Below are positions 1 to 8,191 of a DNA stretch of 35,500 nucleotides, piece by piece; the first letter of the stretch is position 1; every line of letters begins with the position of its first letter. This stretch comes from Bacillota bacterium (GTDB taxonomy: Bacteria; Bacillota; Syntrophomonadia; Syntrophomonadales; Syntrophomonadaceae). The notes beneath the pieces are model-generated. The model made no database searches. It saw only the letters and a program-made list of their open reading frames with translations, and had not been told where the DNA came from. Location: contig JAEWZB010000087.1 in assembly GCA_023395515.1 (NCBI GenBank), positions 1 to 35,500 on the forward strand. Direction: 5' to 3'. Position numbers and translations under genes: made by a program.

Positions 1-1185
1 AGAAGTATGCCGATTTAGAATGTGTCAAACAAGATATTGAACTTATATGCTCCGGGAATTTCAATAATATCCTCTCGATCAGTGCCCATTATCGTTGGGA
101 GTATAAAGACGAGAAAGGGGAATTGCGTGGGCAAGGCCTGGCCTATGAACCAATCTTCTATAGCCAAATCGCATCATATAATGTAGACCTCAATACAGGA
201 GAAGAATTTGGGCTTAAAGAAGTGTTTGCCGACAATGTAGATTACGCTGATATGATAAGGCGGCAGGTGGAGGTAGTGCTAAAAGGCTTAGGCATCGAAC
301 CTGAAAAAGAGTACCTTGATAAATGCCTGGAGCAGTATGAGGCGAATCCTCAGTTTGAAATGGGCAATACTGTATTTAGAGCCCGGGGCATCAAATATCC
401 AAACCCTGCGCAGCCGAATGGGCAAGAAAGTGAAATACTTATTTCTTTAAACTTTGATGAAAATTTTGCGGTTACCCAGCGGTTTTATGATCCCAGCAAG
501 AGTATCTATATAGGTGATGCGGTTGGAGAGAAAACCCTTTTAACCTATGGGGGAGAAGAAGAAGGCTGGGAAACGGATTATAGCGAAGAGGGCATTAATG
601 TTCGCTTAAGTGGAAGCTATCAAAAAGCATTCCCCGAGCAAGTGCGGCAGGCAATAAAAGCGGAAGAGGCCCCAGACAGTAAACTGCTTGATGAAATGAA
701 ACAGATTATGCAAGACAAAGCGGAAGGAGAGGTTACCGCAACCTATAACAAGACCGTCAATACCAGTAAAGTTCAGGATTTTATCAACGTACGGATCTAC
801 GAGAATACCGAGATTTATTCAGAAAAAACGGATACTTCTTATCTGAGCGGCTCCCGTCAAATTCTCAGGTGTTACCGAAGGGGCGGCAATGAACCTGTCC
901 ATATTAGAGATATTTTTGCGGAGGGGGCAGACGTAGAAAAAATCCTGGAAAACCTAGTGCATGAAAAACTGGAGCTTAATCAACAGATGCTCGAGGAAAA
1001 GCGGATATCCAAGGAATATTGATGTGGCAGCACATGCACAAGGTGCGGTGGACAAATTCTTAGGATTTTGCGTTAACCACGAAGCAATTTTTGCGGAATA
1101 TAAGGGAGATTCCGGGGTGCCTTCGTATGTCATCGAATTAAAATATACGGATATTGGCAGTGAAAATCTGAATATTTTTGATTAA
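1..1185 (+). pseudogene. DUF3298-like extracytoplasmic protein, 5'-truncated and frameshifted
   Basis: The reading frame is open from base 3, so the gene begins left of the window and the TTG at 123 need not be a start. The protein has two similar halves, each with a segment of the type 'YNVDLNTGEEFGLKEVF' or 'EPVHIRDIFAEGADVEKIL' followed by a long helix. This resembles DUF3298/RsiV-C-type domains found in secreted or lipid-anchored Firmicute proteins. The frame stops at a TGA at 1020-1022 just after a KEY tripeptide. The next frame continues in the same style (DVAAHAQGAVDKFLGF...) to a TAA at 1183-1185. One surplus base, for example in the TATT at 1017-1020, would explain the break. I treat it as one gene with a frameshift. 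Whether this is a true pseudogene or an assembly error cannot be told from sequence alone. The family assignment is moderate and the function is unknown. Confidence 0.6.
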
Positions 1186-1281
1186 TTAATTGATAAGGCT
1201 GGATATCAAAAACAGATAAATGTTTATGTAAATGCCATGGTGATGTGCGGTTTTACAATTAACTGAAAGAAGGTCTTAAAC

Positions 1282-1845
1282 ATGGTTTCAATCAGAATGG
1301 CAACCGAGGCAGATGCAGAAGAGATTTTGCAGATTTATTCCCCCTATGTTACGAATACAGCTATTACTTTTGAATATGACATACCGTCGGTTACTGAGTT
1401 TTCACAGCGGATCAGGGATACCCTGAAGAGGTATCCTTATATAGTTGCGGTGGAAGAAGATTGCATTGTTGGTTATGCATATGCATCGGCTTTTAAGGAA
1501 CGTGCGGCATATGATTGGGCGGTTGAAACTACTGTGTATCTAAAGCAAGATTACCAAGGCAAGGGGTTAGGCAAAAAGCTATATAGGGCTTTGGAAAATC
1601 TGCTTAAGCGCCAGAACATTCTTAACTTGAATGCCTGTATCGCATACACGCCGGTTGATGATATACATCTCAATAATACCAGTATAGCTTTTCACCAACA
1701 CTTAGGTTATGCAAAGGTGGGCCACTTTACCAAATGCGGTTATAAATTTGGTACCTGGTACGATATGATCTGGATGGAAAAAATGCTCGGAGAGCACCCC
1801 GAGGTACCTGAGTCGGTCATTCCCATTGCAGAAATCAAGTATTAA
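1282..1845 (+). CDS. GNAT N-acetyltransferase, phosphinothricin acetyltransferase type
   Basis: A 187-residue GNAT-fold acetyltransferase that would move an acetyl group from acetyl-CoA to a small amine. The N-terminus (IRMATEADAEEILQIYSPYV) and the segment around residues 25-35 (NTAITFEYDIP) are typical of the PAT/phosphinothricin acetyltransferase and methionine sulfoximine acetyltransferase group. The acetyl-CoA pyrophosphate loop is QGKGLGKKLY at about residues 92-101, and the C-terminal half has the family pattern NxxSIAFHQHLGY with KxGxWYDMIWMEK. An AAGAAGG ribosome-binding site lies just before the ATG. The gene is followed by a terminator and looks monocistronic. The protein has a C-terminal tail of about 17 residues beyond the domain. 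The natural substrate is unknown; in non-producers these enzymes often act on amino-acid analogues such as methionine sulfoximine. Confidence 0.88.
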   Translation: MVSIRMATEADAEEILQIYSPYVTNTAITFEYDIPSVTEFSQRIRDTLKRYPYIVAVEEDCIVGYAYASAFKERAAYDWAVETTVYLKQDYQGKGLGKKLYRALENLLKRQNILNLNACIAYTPVDDIHLNNTSIAFHQHLGYAKVGHFTKCGYKFGTWYDMIWMEKMLGEHPEVPESVIPIAEIKY

Positions 1846-1875
1846 TAAGTAAATTCGAACAGAATAAAATTGATG

Positions 1876-1920
1876 AACCCGCTTTAGGCTTTAATTAGTA
1901 TAAAGAGGGGTTTTTATTTT
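1876..1920 (+). terminator. Rho-independent terminator after the acetyltransferase
   Basis: An imperfect stem pairs AACCCGCTTTA (1876-1886) with TAAAGAGGGGTT (1901-1912), followed by a T-rich run to 1920. Confidence 0.65.
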
Positions 1921-2018
1921 TTATAAGTATATAACCTAATGCCATAATGCACACTAAATAGGAAAGAAAAGAAAAATTTTAACCTTAAATATTTAAAAAA
2001 AGTATTTAGTTTAAGATG

Positions 2019-2037
2019 AAGGGTGGAATAAAAAATC
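2019..2037 (+). promoter_or_regulatory. Strong ribosome-binding site in front of a non-standard ATC codon (likely catalase start)
   Basis: AAGGGTGG at 2019-2026 is followed after 8 bases by ATC (2035-2037), which is in frame with the catalase. No ATG, GTG or TTG occurs in that frame between the upstream TAA (2029-2031) and the GTG at 2110. The codons between 2035 and 2110 encode residues that look like the usual N-terminal arm of this catalase class. Confidence 0.5.
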
Positions 2038-2109
2038 GATAAGGTACAAAAACAAGAGCCGGTAAGAGTTACAGAACAGAGTAAAGATGAGCAGTTAGAA
2101 ATATTTCGG

Positions 2110-4176
2110 GTGAGCAACGAGGGAACCATGTTAACAACTGACCAGGGGAGCAGGGTATCTGATACCGATAATTCTCTAAAGGCCGGAACTAGAGGGCCAA
2201 CCCTCATGGAGGACTTTCATTTTCGGGAAAAATTGACTCATTTTGATCATGAAAGAATTCCCGAGCGGGTAGTGCATGCGCGCGGTTTTGGAGCGCATGG
2301 ATATTTTCAGGTTTACGAACCTATGACCGACTTTACCAAAGCTAAGTTTTTACAAGACCCATCAGTAAAAACCCCGGTTTTTGTACGCTTTTCAACTGTG
2401 GTAGGTTCAAGAGGCTCGGCTGATACGGTGCGTGATGTTAGAGGTTTTGCCACTAAATTTTATACTGAGGATGGTAACTATGATTTAGTTGGCAATAATA
2501 TGCCGATTTTCTTTATTCAAGATGCTATAAAATTTCCGGATATAGTACACGCTATCAAGCCTGAACCTAATAATGAAATACCTCAAGCCTCTGCAGCCCA
2601 TGATACCTTTTGGGATTTCGTGGTTAATACTCCGGAATTAGCCCATATGATTATGTGGCTTCTATCTGATCGGGGCATTCCCCGGAGTTTTAGAATGATG
2701 GAAGGTTTCGGGGTAAATACTTTTAGATTTGTCAATGAAGCAGGTAAGGCGCGTTTTGTTAAGTTTCACTGGAAACCTGCTTTAGGCGTTCATTCACTAG
2801 TTTGGGATGAGGCTCAAAAAATAGCGGGCAAAGATCCTGATTTTAATAGAAGGGATTTATGGAGAGCTATTGAAATGGGGGAGTATCCTGAGTATGAACT
2901 AGGGGTACAGATGATAGAAGAAAATCAGGAGTTTAATTTTGATTTTGATATTTTAGATGCTACCAAATTTTGGCCGGAAGAAATTGTCCCCGTAAAAATA
3001 ATCGGTAAAATGACCTTAAACCGTAATGTAGACAATTTTTTTGCCGAGACCGAGCAAGTAGCATTTCATGTGGGCCATGTAGTACCAGGCATAGATTTTT
3101 CTAATGATCCATTACTGCAGGGCCGGCTTTTTTCATATTTGGATACTCAGCTGATTCGCTTAGGCGGCCCCAATTTCCATGAAATCCCCATTAACCGGCC
3201 TGTAGCGGCAGTTCATAACAATCAACGCGATGGTTATCATCGCATGACTATTGATAAAGGTCAAGTAAGCTATTCTCCTAACTCTTTGCAAGCTAATGCA
3301 CCAATGCCGGCCCCTGAAATAGAGAACGGCTATGTACATTATGCCGAAAAGGTGGAAGGGCAAAAGATAAAAGGGCGTAGTGATAGTTTTAAAAATCACT
3401 ATAAGCAAGCCACACTCTTTTGGAACAGTATGTCTGATGCAGAAAAGCAGCATATTATTGAAGCTTTTCATTTTGAAGTGGGTAGTGTTAAAGATAAACA
3501 GATAAGACAAGCAGTAGTAGAAATGTTTAGTAATGTAGATCAGCAATTAGCGGTAAAAATAGCTGAGGGTGTAGGAGTTAACCCGCCGACCAATCAAATG
3601 GTAACTGGCGTTACCCAGTCTTCACCAGCGGTAAGCCAAGAAAAAACGGTTAAAGCAGCTAATACCAGATGGGTGGCAGTGTTGTTGGAAAATGGCTTCA
3701 ATTATACGGAGGTAACCCAAGTAATAAATAACTTGAGTAATGCCGGTGTTCACTGTGAAATTGTCAGTAAGAACCGGGGTGTACTCACAAGTGTTGATGG
3801 CCAAACATTAGAAGTAAATAAAAATTACCTTACTACTAGTTCAGTTTTATATGATGCAGTTTATATACCGGGAGGCCCCCTGTGCGTTGAGGCTGTGAAG
3901 TCCCAAGGTGATGCTATACACTTTGTGAACGAGGCCTTCAAGCATTGTAAATCCATTGGAGCTACTAATGAAGGAGTAGACTTGCTTAATGCTTCTCAGA
4001 TTCAAGGAATAACTATACCCGGAATGGAGACGCCATCCGAGCTATTTACGGAAGATGGGGTAGTGATGATTCGCAGCGTAAATGATATGGGGAATTTTAG
4101 CCAGGAGTTTATAAATGCTATTGCCCAGCATCGCCACTGGACCAGGCAAAATTATAAACCCATAGTTCCGGCGTAA
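2110..4176 (+). CDS. katE: Large-subunit (clade 2) heme catalase with C-terminal flavodoxin/DJ-1-like domain
   Basis: Converts hydrogen peroxide to oxygen and water in the cytoplasm. From the GTG at 2110 the product has 688 residues. Visible are the distal histidine in RVVHARG (H56), the distal asparagine in VGNNMPIFF (N130), the heme-ligand tyrosine in RLFSYLDTQ (Y343), and after about residue 515 a C-terminal domain of the class I glutaminase/DJ-1 type (DAVYIPGGPLCVEAV) that marks the HPII-like large catalases. The GTG at 2110 has no ribosome-binding site. The frame is open back to 2032, and the extra residues (..DEQLEIFRV before SNEGT) match the arm normally present, so the true protein is probably longer and may start at an AUC at 2035 behind a good ribosome-binding site. 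The gene stands alone and ends at a very strong hairpin. In this anaerobic setting it probably serves oxidative-stress or spore protection. Confidence 0.93.
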   Translation: MSNEGTMLTTDQGSRVSDTDNSLKAGTRGPTLMEDFHFREKLTHFDHERIPERVVHARGFGAHGYFQVYEPMTDFTKAKFLQDPSVKTPVFVRFSTVVGSRGSADTVRDVRGFATKFYTEDGNYDLVGNNMPIFFIQDAIKFPDIVHAIKPEPNNEIPQASAAHDTFWDFVVNTPELAHMIMWLLSDRGIPRSFRMMEGFGVNTFRFVNEAGKARFVKFHWKPALGVHSLVWDEAQKIAGKDPDFNRRDLWRAIEMGEYPEYELGVQMIEENQEFNFDFDILDATKFWPEEIVPVKIIGKMTLNRNVDNFFAETEQVAFHVGHVVPGIDFSNDPLLQGRLFSYLDTQLIRLGGPNFHEIPINRPVAAVHNNQRDGYHRMTIDKGQVSYSPNSLQANAPMPAPEIENGYVHYAEKVEGQKIKGRSDSFKNHYKQATLFWNSMSDAEKQHIIEAFHFEVGSVKDKQIRQAVVEMFSNVDQQLAVKIAEGVGVNPPTNQMVTGVTQSSPAVSQEKTVKAANTRWVAVLLENGFNYTEVTQVINNLSNAGVHCEIVSKNRGVLTSVDGQTLEVNKNYLTTSSVLYDAVYIPGGPLCVEAVKSQGDAIHFVNEAFKHCKSIGATNEGVDLLNASQIQGITIPGMETPSELFTEDGVVMIRSVNDMGNFSQEFINAIAQHRHWTRQNYKPIVPA

Positions 4177-4188
4177 ATTAGAAAAAGT

Positions 4189-4236
4189 AATGCTCCCCCT
4201 TCTATATAGTTGCAACTATATAGAAGGGGGAGCATT
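4189..4236. terminator. 48-bp perfect palindrome between convergent genes, bidirectional terminator
   Basis: Every base from 4189 to 4236 is self-complementary around the centre at 4212/4213, giving 24-bp arms (AATGCTCCCCCTTCT..., centre GTTGCAAC) with no spacer. On the minus strand the hairpin is followed by ACTTTTTC, a fair U tract for splB transcripts. On the plus strand the following CTATTCTTT is weaker. Confidence 0.8.
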
Positions 4237-4268
4237 CTATTCTTTAAAATTTCAAATTATTACTATTT

Positions 4269-5270
4269 TTATGAAATATAAAGTATAGGCATTTCACCTA
4301 ATTTTTCAGCCAACTTTGGCCGTAAAAAAGCCTCGGCTTCAGCCCGTATGTCATTACGGTAGCAGTATTTGCCGCGTCCCCGTCCCGTCATAGTTTCACG
4401 GTTTAAGAGCTTTATGGCATTAGGGAAGGCATCGGTGTTAATAGCATTTTGTACGAAGCTATAAGTCATTAATATGATTTCTATAAAGCCGTTTTGCCGG
4501 ACTTTTGGGCTTAGTTCATCTGCCAACTGTTCTATCAGTTCGCCGTATAAATGCTTCCACTCCGGAACTAATACTATAGGTGCGATTAATAATCCTACCG
4601 GATATCCGGCCTCGGCTATACTATTAAGTGCCCGAATACGTGCATCTAGGGATGAAGTGCCCAGTTCTATGCGGCGTATAATATATTCGGGGTTTACGCT
4701 CATACGAAATATAGTCTTGTCTCTATGGTCCAGGTTAAGCAAGGGAGTTACCATATCAAATTTGGTAGGAAAAGTTAAGTGACCGCGTCCTTCCCGGGCA
4801 AAATGCTCGATTGTATAAGTTAAGTTCTCTGTAATTGTATTTTCCAGAATCAAATCGCTGTTGCTGCCAATCTCAAAGGTTTGTGGCACCGGAGCGGCAG
4901 CATCCTTTTTAAGCAGCCGGTTCAGCATTTGCTCCCGATTGACAAACAGGCGCAGATAGGAGCATTTGTTATAATTGCAGACCAGATAACAATATAAACA
5001 CATGGCTCGGCATCCCGAGGATGTATATGGAACCAGCCAATCAGAAACTTTATGGTTGGGTACATATTTATGGGTTTTTCTTAGTCCGAGGATGAGGTGC
5101 CTTTTTAGCTTGGCAAAGTCCCGGTTATTAGCTGCGGTCAGCTCCGGTATATAGTTATGATTATCTATTTCTATCCAAGGCAAGTCGGTGTATTTAGTTT
5201 TAAGCATTTGACCCAATTCATAGTCAAGCACAGCCGGTTCGTAATAAACCATATCAAAGCGCATATTCAT
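4269..5270 (-). CDS. splB: Spore photoproduct lyase (radical SAM)
   Basis: Repairs the spore photoproduct (5-thyminyl-5,6-dihydrothymine) in UV-damaged spore DNA during germination, using a 5'-deoxyadenosyl radical. The radical SAM motif is C87-x3-C91-x2-C94 within GCRAMCLYCYL, followed by the SplB pattern CSYLRLFVN. Further family landmarks are EIGSNSDLILE, the LTFPTKFD segment and MSVNPEYIIRRIELGTSS. I chose the ATG at 5270 (333 residues) because AGGAGG lies 8 bases upstream; a longer frame to 5360 has no such site. The Bacillus relative is made in the forespore under sigma-G, and a sigma-G-like promoter can be seen here. It works on DNA coated by alpha/beta-type small acid-soluble spore proteins, one of which is also encoded in this window (27968). 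No splA is adjacent. Confidence 0.93.
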   Translation of the reverse strand: MNMRFDMVYYEPAVLDYELGQMLKTKYTDLPWIEIDNHNYIPELTAANNRDFAKLKRHLILGLRKTHKYVPNHKVSDWLVPYTSSGCRAMCLYCYLVCNYNKCSYLRLFVNREQMLNRLLKKDAAAPVPQTFEIGSNSDLILENTITENLTYTIEHFAREGRGHLTFPTKFDMVTPLLNLDHRDKTIFRMSVNPEYIIRRIELGTSSLDARIRALNSIAEAGYPVGLLIAPIVLVPEWKHLYGELIEQLADELSPKVRQNGFIEIILMTYSFVQNAINTDAFPNAIKLLNRETMTGRGRGKYCYRNDIRAEAEAFLRPKLAEKLGEMPILYIS

Positions 5271-5292
5271 TTCTTGCTCCTCCTGATGGATA

Positions 5293-5323
5293 TAGTTTGT
5301 CACAAATGCTGCAAAATGAGTCA
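5293..5323 (-). promoter_or_regulatory. Candidate sigma-G promoter for splB
   Basis: On the minus strand, TGACTC (5318-5323) and CAAACTA (5293-5299) are separated by 18 bases. The -10 matches the sigma-G consensus CATACTA at 6 of 7 positions; the -35 is weaker. The predicted transcript would start close to the AGGAGG. The assignment is inferred from splAB regulation in Bacillus. Confidence 0.35.
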
Positions 5324-5451
5324 ATGGATTGGAATTTTTGATATGGATAAAGCACAGCAAAACCTTATTATTTAAGTTCGTTTCTGTAACCGCCTTAAAG
5401 AGCCTCTAATATTATATAAAACAGTCTGTTTAGAACAGAAGGTGGTTATTT

Positions 5452-6813
5452 ATGAATTGTTCCTTTTATGAGGGATTAAGCGGCCGGATTGTAACTCTTT
5501 TTACAGCTTCCTATCAGGAAGACCGGCAAGGATGGAATCATGCAGTTCAGCAGTATCCGTTGATAATTAATTATTGCCGTACGGTGACAGATGTGTCCAA
5601 TGCCGTATTATGGGCCAGAAAAAATCATGTATCCGTGCGCATTCGTAACGGTGGTCATAATTACGAAGGATATTCCAACGGAAATGGTGTAATCGTAATT
5701 GATGTGAGTGAGATGAGTGAAATAAAACTGAATGAACGGCTGCAGACTGTACGTGTACAGGGCGGTGTAACTAACCGGGAACTGTATGAATATGTGGCAG
5801 CCGAGGGATACCCTTTTCCGGGCGGGACTTGCCCGACTGTAGGAGTATGCGGTTATGCATTAGGTGGTGGTTGGGGGCTTTCCTGCCGTTATTTTGGTTT
5901 AGGCTGTGATAGTATAGAAGAAATTGAGATGATAAACTACCAAGGCCAGCTTATTAAAGCTAACCGCGGGCACAACCCGGATTTATTTTGGGCTTGCCGG
6001 GGTGCGGGAGGGGGCAATTTTGGCGTGGTGGTTGCCATGACATTCAGACTGCCTCCCCGGATAAAGAATGTAACCTTAATCGAAATTACTTACCAGGGGG
6101 TAAACCGATACATCCAGGAATTGTTTTTGCATACCTGGCAGCAGTGGCTGTGCCATGCAGATGAGCGTATAACTCTTATCTCCAGGATATACAATTCTAA
6201 AATCGACGGCTTGTCAATAATAGCCCGGGGAATCTTTTACGGCGGGGTTAAGGAAGCCCAAGAACTGGTACAGGATTTTTTAAATATACCGGGAGCTATT
6301 GCTAACATTCGTTTCATGACCTTTTTAGAAGCGACCAATATTCTCGGAAGTTACTATCCTGACTTTGAGCAATTTCAGTCTGCCAGCAGATTTGTTTACA
6401 AATATTTTAACCGATGCGAAATTCAGAGTATTGTAGATATAATTCAGCAGCGTCCGCCGGGCTCTATATATACGGGATTGTCTATGTATGCACTGGGCGG
6501 CCAAGTGGCAGAAGTGGATATAAACGATACGGCCTTTTTCCATCGCCAGGCCCACTATATTTTATGGCTGGAAACTATTTGGGAGGATAAGCATTTTGCG
6601 CTGAGTAATTCCCGGTGGGTTAACCGGCAGTTGCAGCGCTTGATACCGCTGACAGCCGGATCGTACGTGAATTTCCCTTATGCCAAGCTAAACTGCTATA
6701 ACTGGGAATATTATGGGCCTCATATTGCCTGTTTAAAGAAGATTAAAGAAAAATACGATCCCTGTAATATCTTTGCTTTTCCGCAAGGTCTGGAAAGTTG
6801 CGAATGGTGTTAA
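5452..6813 (+). CDS. FAD-linked oxidase, berberine-bridge-enzyme (BBE) type with bicovalent flavin
   Basis: A 453-residue FAD_binding_4 plus BBE-domain oxidase. Such enzymes oxidise sugars, polyphenols or alkaloids using O2 or another acceptor. The FAD domain carries the RNGGHNYEGYS motif (about residues 65-75), whose His normally bonds the flavin 8-alpha position. GGTCPTVGVCG (about 124-134) contains the Cys that normally bonds flavin C6, so the flavin is probably doubly attached. The C-terminal BBE motif is seen as NWEYYGPHIACLKKIKEKYD before the end. AGAAGGTGG precedes the ATG. It is divergent from splB, and a small palindrome, CTGTTTAGAACAG at 5426-5438, overlaps the leader. An O2-using oxidase is somewhat unexpected in a strict anaerobe; the substrate is unknown. 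No signal peptide is seen, so it is probably cytoplasmic. Confidence 0.87.
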   Translation: MNCSFYEGLSGRIVTLFTASYQEDRQGWNHAVQQYPLIINYCRTVTDVSNAVLWARKNHVSVRIRNGGHNYEGYSNGNGVIVIDVSEMSEIKLNERLQTVRVQGGVTNRELYEYVAAEGYPFPGGTCPTVGVCGYALGGGWGLSCRYFGLGCDSIEEIEMINYQGQLIKANRGHNPDLFWACRGAGGGNFGVVVAMTFRLPPRIKNVTLIEITYQGVNRYIQELFLHTWQQWLCHADERITLISRIYNSKIDGLSIIARGIFYGGVKEAQELVQDFLNIPGAIANIRFMTFLEATNILGSYYPDFEQFQSASRFVYKYFNRCEIQSIVDIIQQRPPGSIYTGLSMYALGGQVAEVDINDTAFFHRQAHYILWLETIWEDKHFALSNSRWVNRQLQRLIPLTAGSYVNFPYAKLNCYNWEYYGPHIACLKKIKEKYDPCNIFAFPQGLESCEWC

Positions 6814-6920
6814 ATAATAAGGCAGCTCATAATAGGGGAGGCCGCCAAAGTACAGAAGCGGCTGCAGGAAAAAACGCCCAACCTGCTTTGCTTATAAATT
6901 TTTACTATATAATATAGAAG

Positions 6921-6952
6921 AAGGCCATTTTGTATAGTTACAAAATGGCCTT
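6921..6952. terminator. Bidirectional terminator between BBE oxidase and PGA hydrolase
   Basis: Perfect 14-bp arms AAGGCCATTTTGTA / TACAAAATGGCCTT enclose a TAGT loop. The stem ends in TTT on the plus side, and it serves two convergent genes. Upstream, a weaker GCCGC/GCGGC hairpin lies at 6841-6862. Confidence 0.75.
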
Positions 6953-6973
6953 TAAATAAGTGTTGACCTCTAA

Positions 6974-7624
6974 TTAAAGAGCCTTACTGAGAGCATTTAC
7001 ATACTTGGAATACAAGCTGCTATTCTTAAGTAAGGCTTGACGCTGACTATAGGTCAGTTCCAGTTGTACCCCTTTTTTAGACTTGTTTTCATTAGCTATA
7101 TTACTGGAATTAGTTCCGGCTAGACGAGCCGGAGGTGTTGCTACTCTAAAACCGGCCTTTTTAAGCTCGGCTTTAACTTTAGCTCCTAGTGTTTTGTCTT
7201 TCCCCCCTACATAAGTAACATTGCTAGAACCACGGCAGCCATGGATAGACAAGGTGCGGGTGGAATTAGCAACTATTTTTTTGCCGATCGGCTCATCAAA
7301 TTTTGATGAAGTAATATGTAAGGCGTTGTTATTGCTTTTCTTTATGCCTTCAAAGGTATATAGGTCAGAACCGGTTTTTTGGGCTACTGATTTGGCTAGC
7401 TTGCAAGTTCCGATCTCAATTTTTCCTCCGTGAATAGCGATAACTGCAGTTGAAGAGGGGCCATTATAGCTCGTAATACGATAATCTTTGTTTTTAGTTT
7501 GATGTTTGGATAATTGCTTATAACTACTATAAACATCAGCTTGGGCTGTGCCCACCCATAGTAACAAGGGGGTTAAAAATGTGGCTAGAACTAGTGTTAA
7601 GACTACTTTAGAAATGTTCTTCAA
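6974..7624 (-). CDS. Secreted poly-gamma-glutamate hydrolase-like protein (PghP/YmaC family)
   Basis: A 216-residue protein with a Sec signal peptide: basic MKNISK, a hydrophobic core to about residue 24, and likely cleavage after TAQA at 29. The mature part resembles the zinc-dependent poly-gamma-glutamate hydrolase family (DUF867; phage PghP, Bacillus YmaC/YjqB). Visible are the IAIHGGKIEIGT motif (H65, E70), LSIHGCRG (H128) and VQLELTYSQR near the C-terminus (E189). Members cut gamma-linked polyglutamate. The start is a TTG at 7624 with AGGAAAG just upstream; no better start is in frame. It has its own promoter and terminator. It may degrade capsule polyglutamate as a nutrient or have been acquired from a phage, since many relatives are phage-borne. 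Family assignment is good; exact substrate is inferred. Confidence 0.8.
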   Translation of the reverse strand: MKNISKVVLTLVLATFLTPLLLWVGTAQADVYSSYKQLSKHQTKNKDYRITSYNGPSSTAVIAIHGGKIEIGTCKLAKSVAQKTGSDLYTFEGIKKSNNNALHITSSKFDEPIGKKIVANSTRTLSIHGCRGSSNVTYVGGKDKTLGAKVKAELKKAGFRVATPPARLAGTNSSNIANENKSKKGVQLELTYSQRQALLKNSSLYSKYVNALSKAL

Positions 7625-7684
7625 TAATCTTTCCTACCTTTCCTGATTTTTAAGCTCACCTTTAAAAGTTGGAGCTTGTCTTAA

Positions 7685-7714
7685 TTTTTACCGAAAACCA
7701 GGGGGGATTGTCAA
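7685..7714 (-). promoter_or_regulatory. Sigma-A promoter of the PGA hydrolase gene
   Basis: On the minus strand a consensus -35 TTGACA (7709-7714) and -10 TAAAAA (7685-7690) are 18 bases apart. A hairpin with AAGCTC/GAGCTT ends (7652-7677) lies in the leader. Confidence 0.55.
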
Positions 7715-7927
7715 AGTTAGCTTCTGGCAGGGGAGAAAGGAACTGGCGAAATTAAAGTATAAAAACCTAATCAATGTCTAAGGGAGAAATTATTGGAATA
7801 ATAAAATTGCTAAAGGGTCTATATAATTTGCCATAATTACGGGCAATTACCATAGTTTAATAAGGAAATATTATTATTAATTGATCAATTTTGTAATAAT
7901 ACCATCTAGAATATACAGAAATACTTC
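7715..7927. other. Spacer between divergent PGA hydrolase and feo genes
   Basis: AT-rich DNA with no open frame of note. I see no repeat, RNA gene or clear hairpin between the two outward-facing promoters. Confidence 0.5.
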
Positions 7928-7981
7928 TTGATAATTAAGCATACATAATATAAAATGAAGATGATAATGATTATCAATATC
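7928..7981 (+). promoter_or_regulatory. feo promoter with Fur box
   Basis: The -35 TTGATA (7928-7933) and -10 TAAAAT (7951-7956) are 17 bases apart. The 19-bp GATAATGATTATCAATATC at 7963-7981 matches the classic Fur box GATAATGATAATCATTATC at 17 of 19 bases and covers the expected transcription start. Iron-replete Fur should therefore repress the downstream iron-uptake genes. Confidence 0.85.
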
Positions 7982-8011
7982 ATTTGATTGATAGATAAAG
8001 GGGTTTTTATT

Positions 8012-8179
8012 ATGTTAGAAAAAATAATTGTTTTTTTGCTGATAATGTTCGCTGTGGGAGTAATCGCGTGGCGTATTAGAAACGTTGTAAAGGGTGATTC
8101 CGCCTGCAGCGGATGCGGAAGTGATTGTAACTGCTGCAGCAGTAATATTCCTATTGTAATTGATGAGGAACATAAATAA
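8012..8179 (+). CDS. FeoB-associated Cys-rich small membrane protein
   Basis: A 55-residue protein with one N-terminal membrane helix (about residues 3-20, IIVFLLIMFAVGVIAW) and a cytoplasmic-type tail holding six cysteines (CSGCGSDCNCC). This is the pattern of the FeoB_associated family that accompanies FeoB in Firmicutes, possibly handing on or sensing ferrous iron. The ATG at 8012 is chosen because AAAGGGG lies 8 bases upstream; an in-frame TTG at 7988 is inside the leader and has no such site. It is the first gene behind the Fur-box promoter, and feoA follows after 12 bases. This gene is more often found after feoB, so the order is somewhat unusual. Confidence 0.82.
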   Translation: MLEKIIVFLLIMFAVGVIAWRIRNVVKGDSACSGCGSDCNCCSSNIPIVIDEEHK

Positions 8180-8191
8180 GGAGGGATAGGC

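Noticed and set aside
3160..3546. Minus-strand frame of 128 codons inside the catalase gene
   Set aside because: Shadow of the catalase; no ribosome-binding site and no recognisable protein features.
5271..5360. Longer N-terminus for SplB starting at 5360
   Set aside because: The extra 30 residues do not fit the SplB start, and AGGAGG sits directly before the ATG at 5270.
6974..7624. Prophage origin of the poly-gamma-glutamate hydrolase
   Set aside because: Relatives occur in phages, but no phage gene, integrase or attachment site is near, and this copy has a signal peptide and its own promoter.
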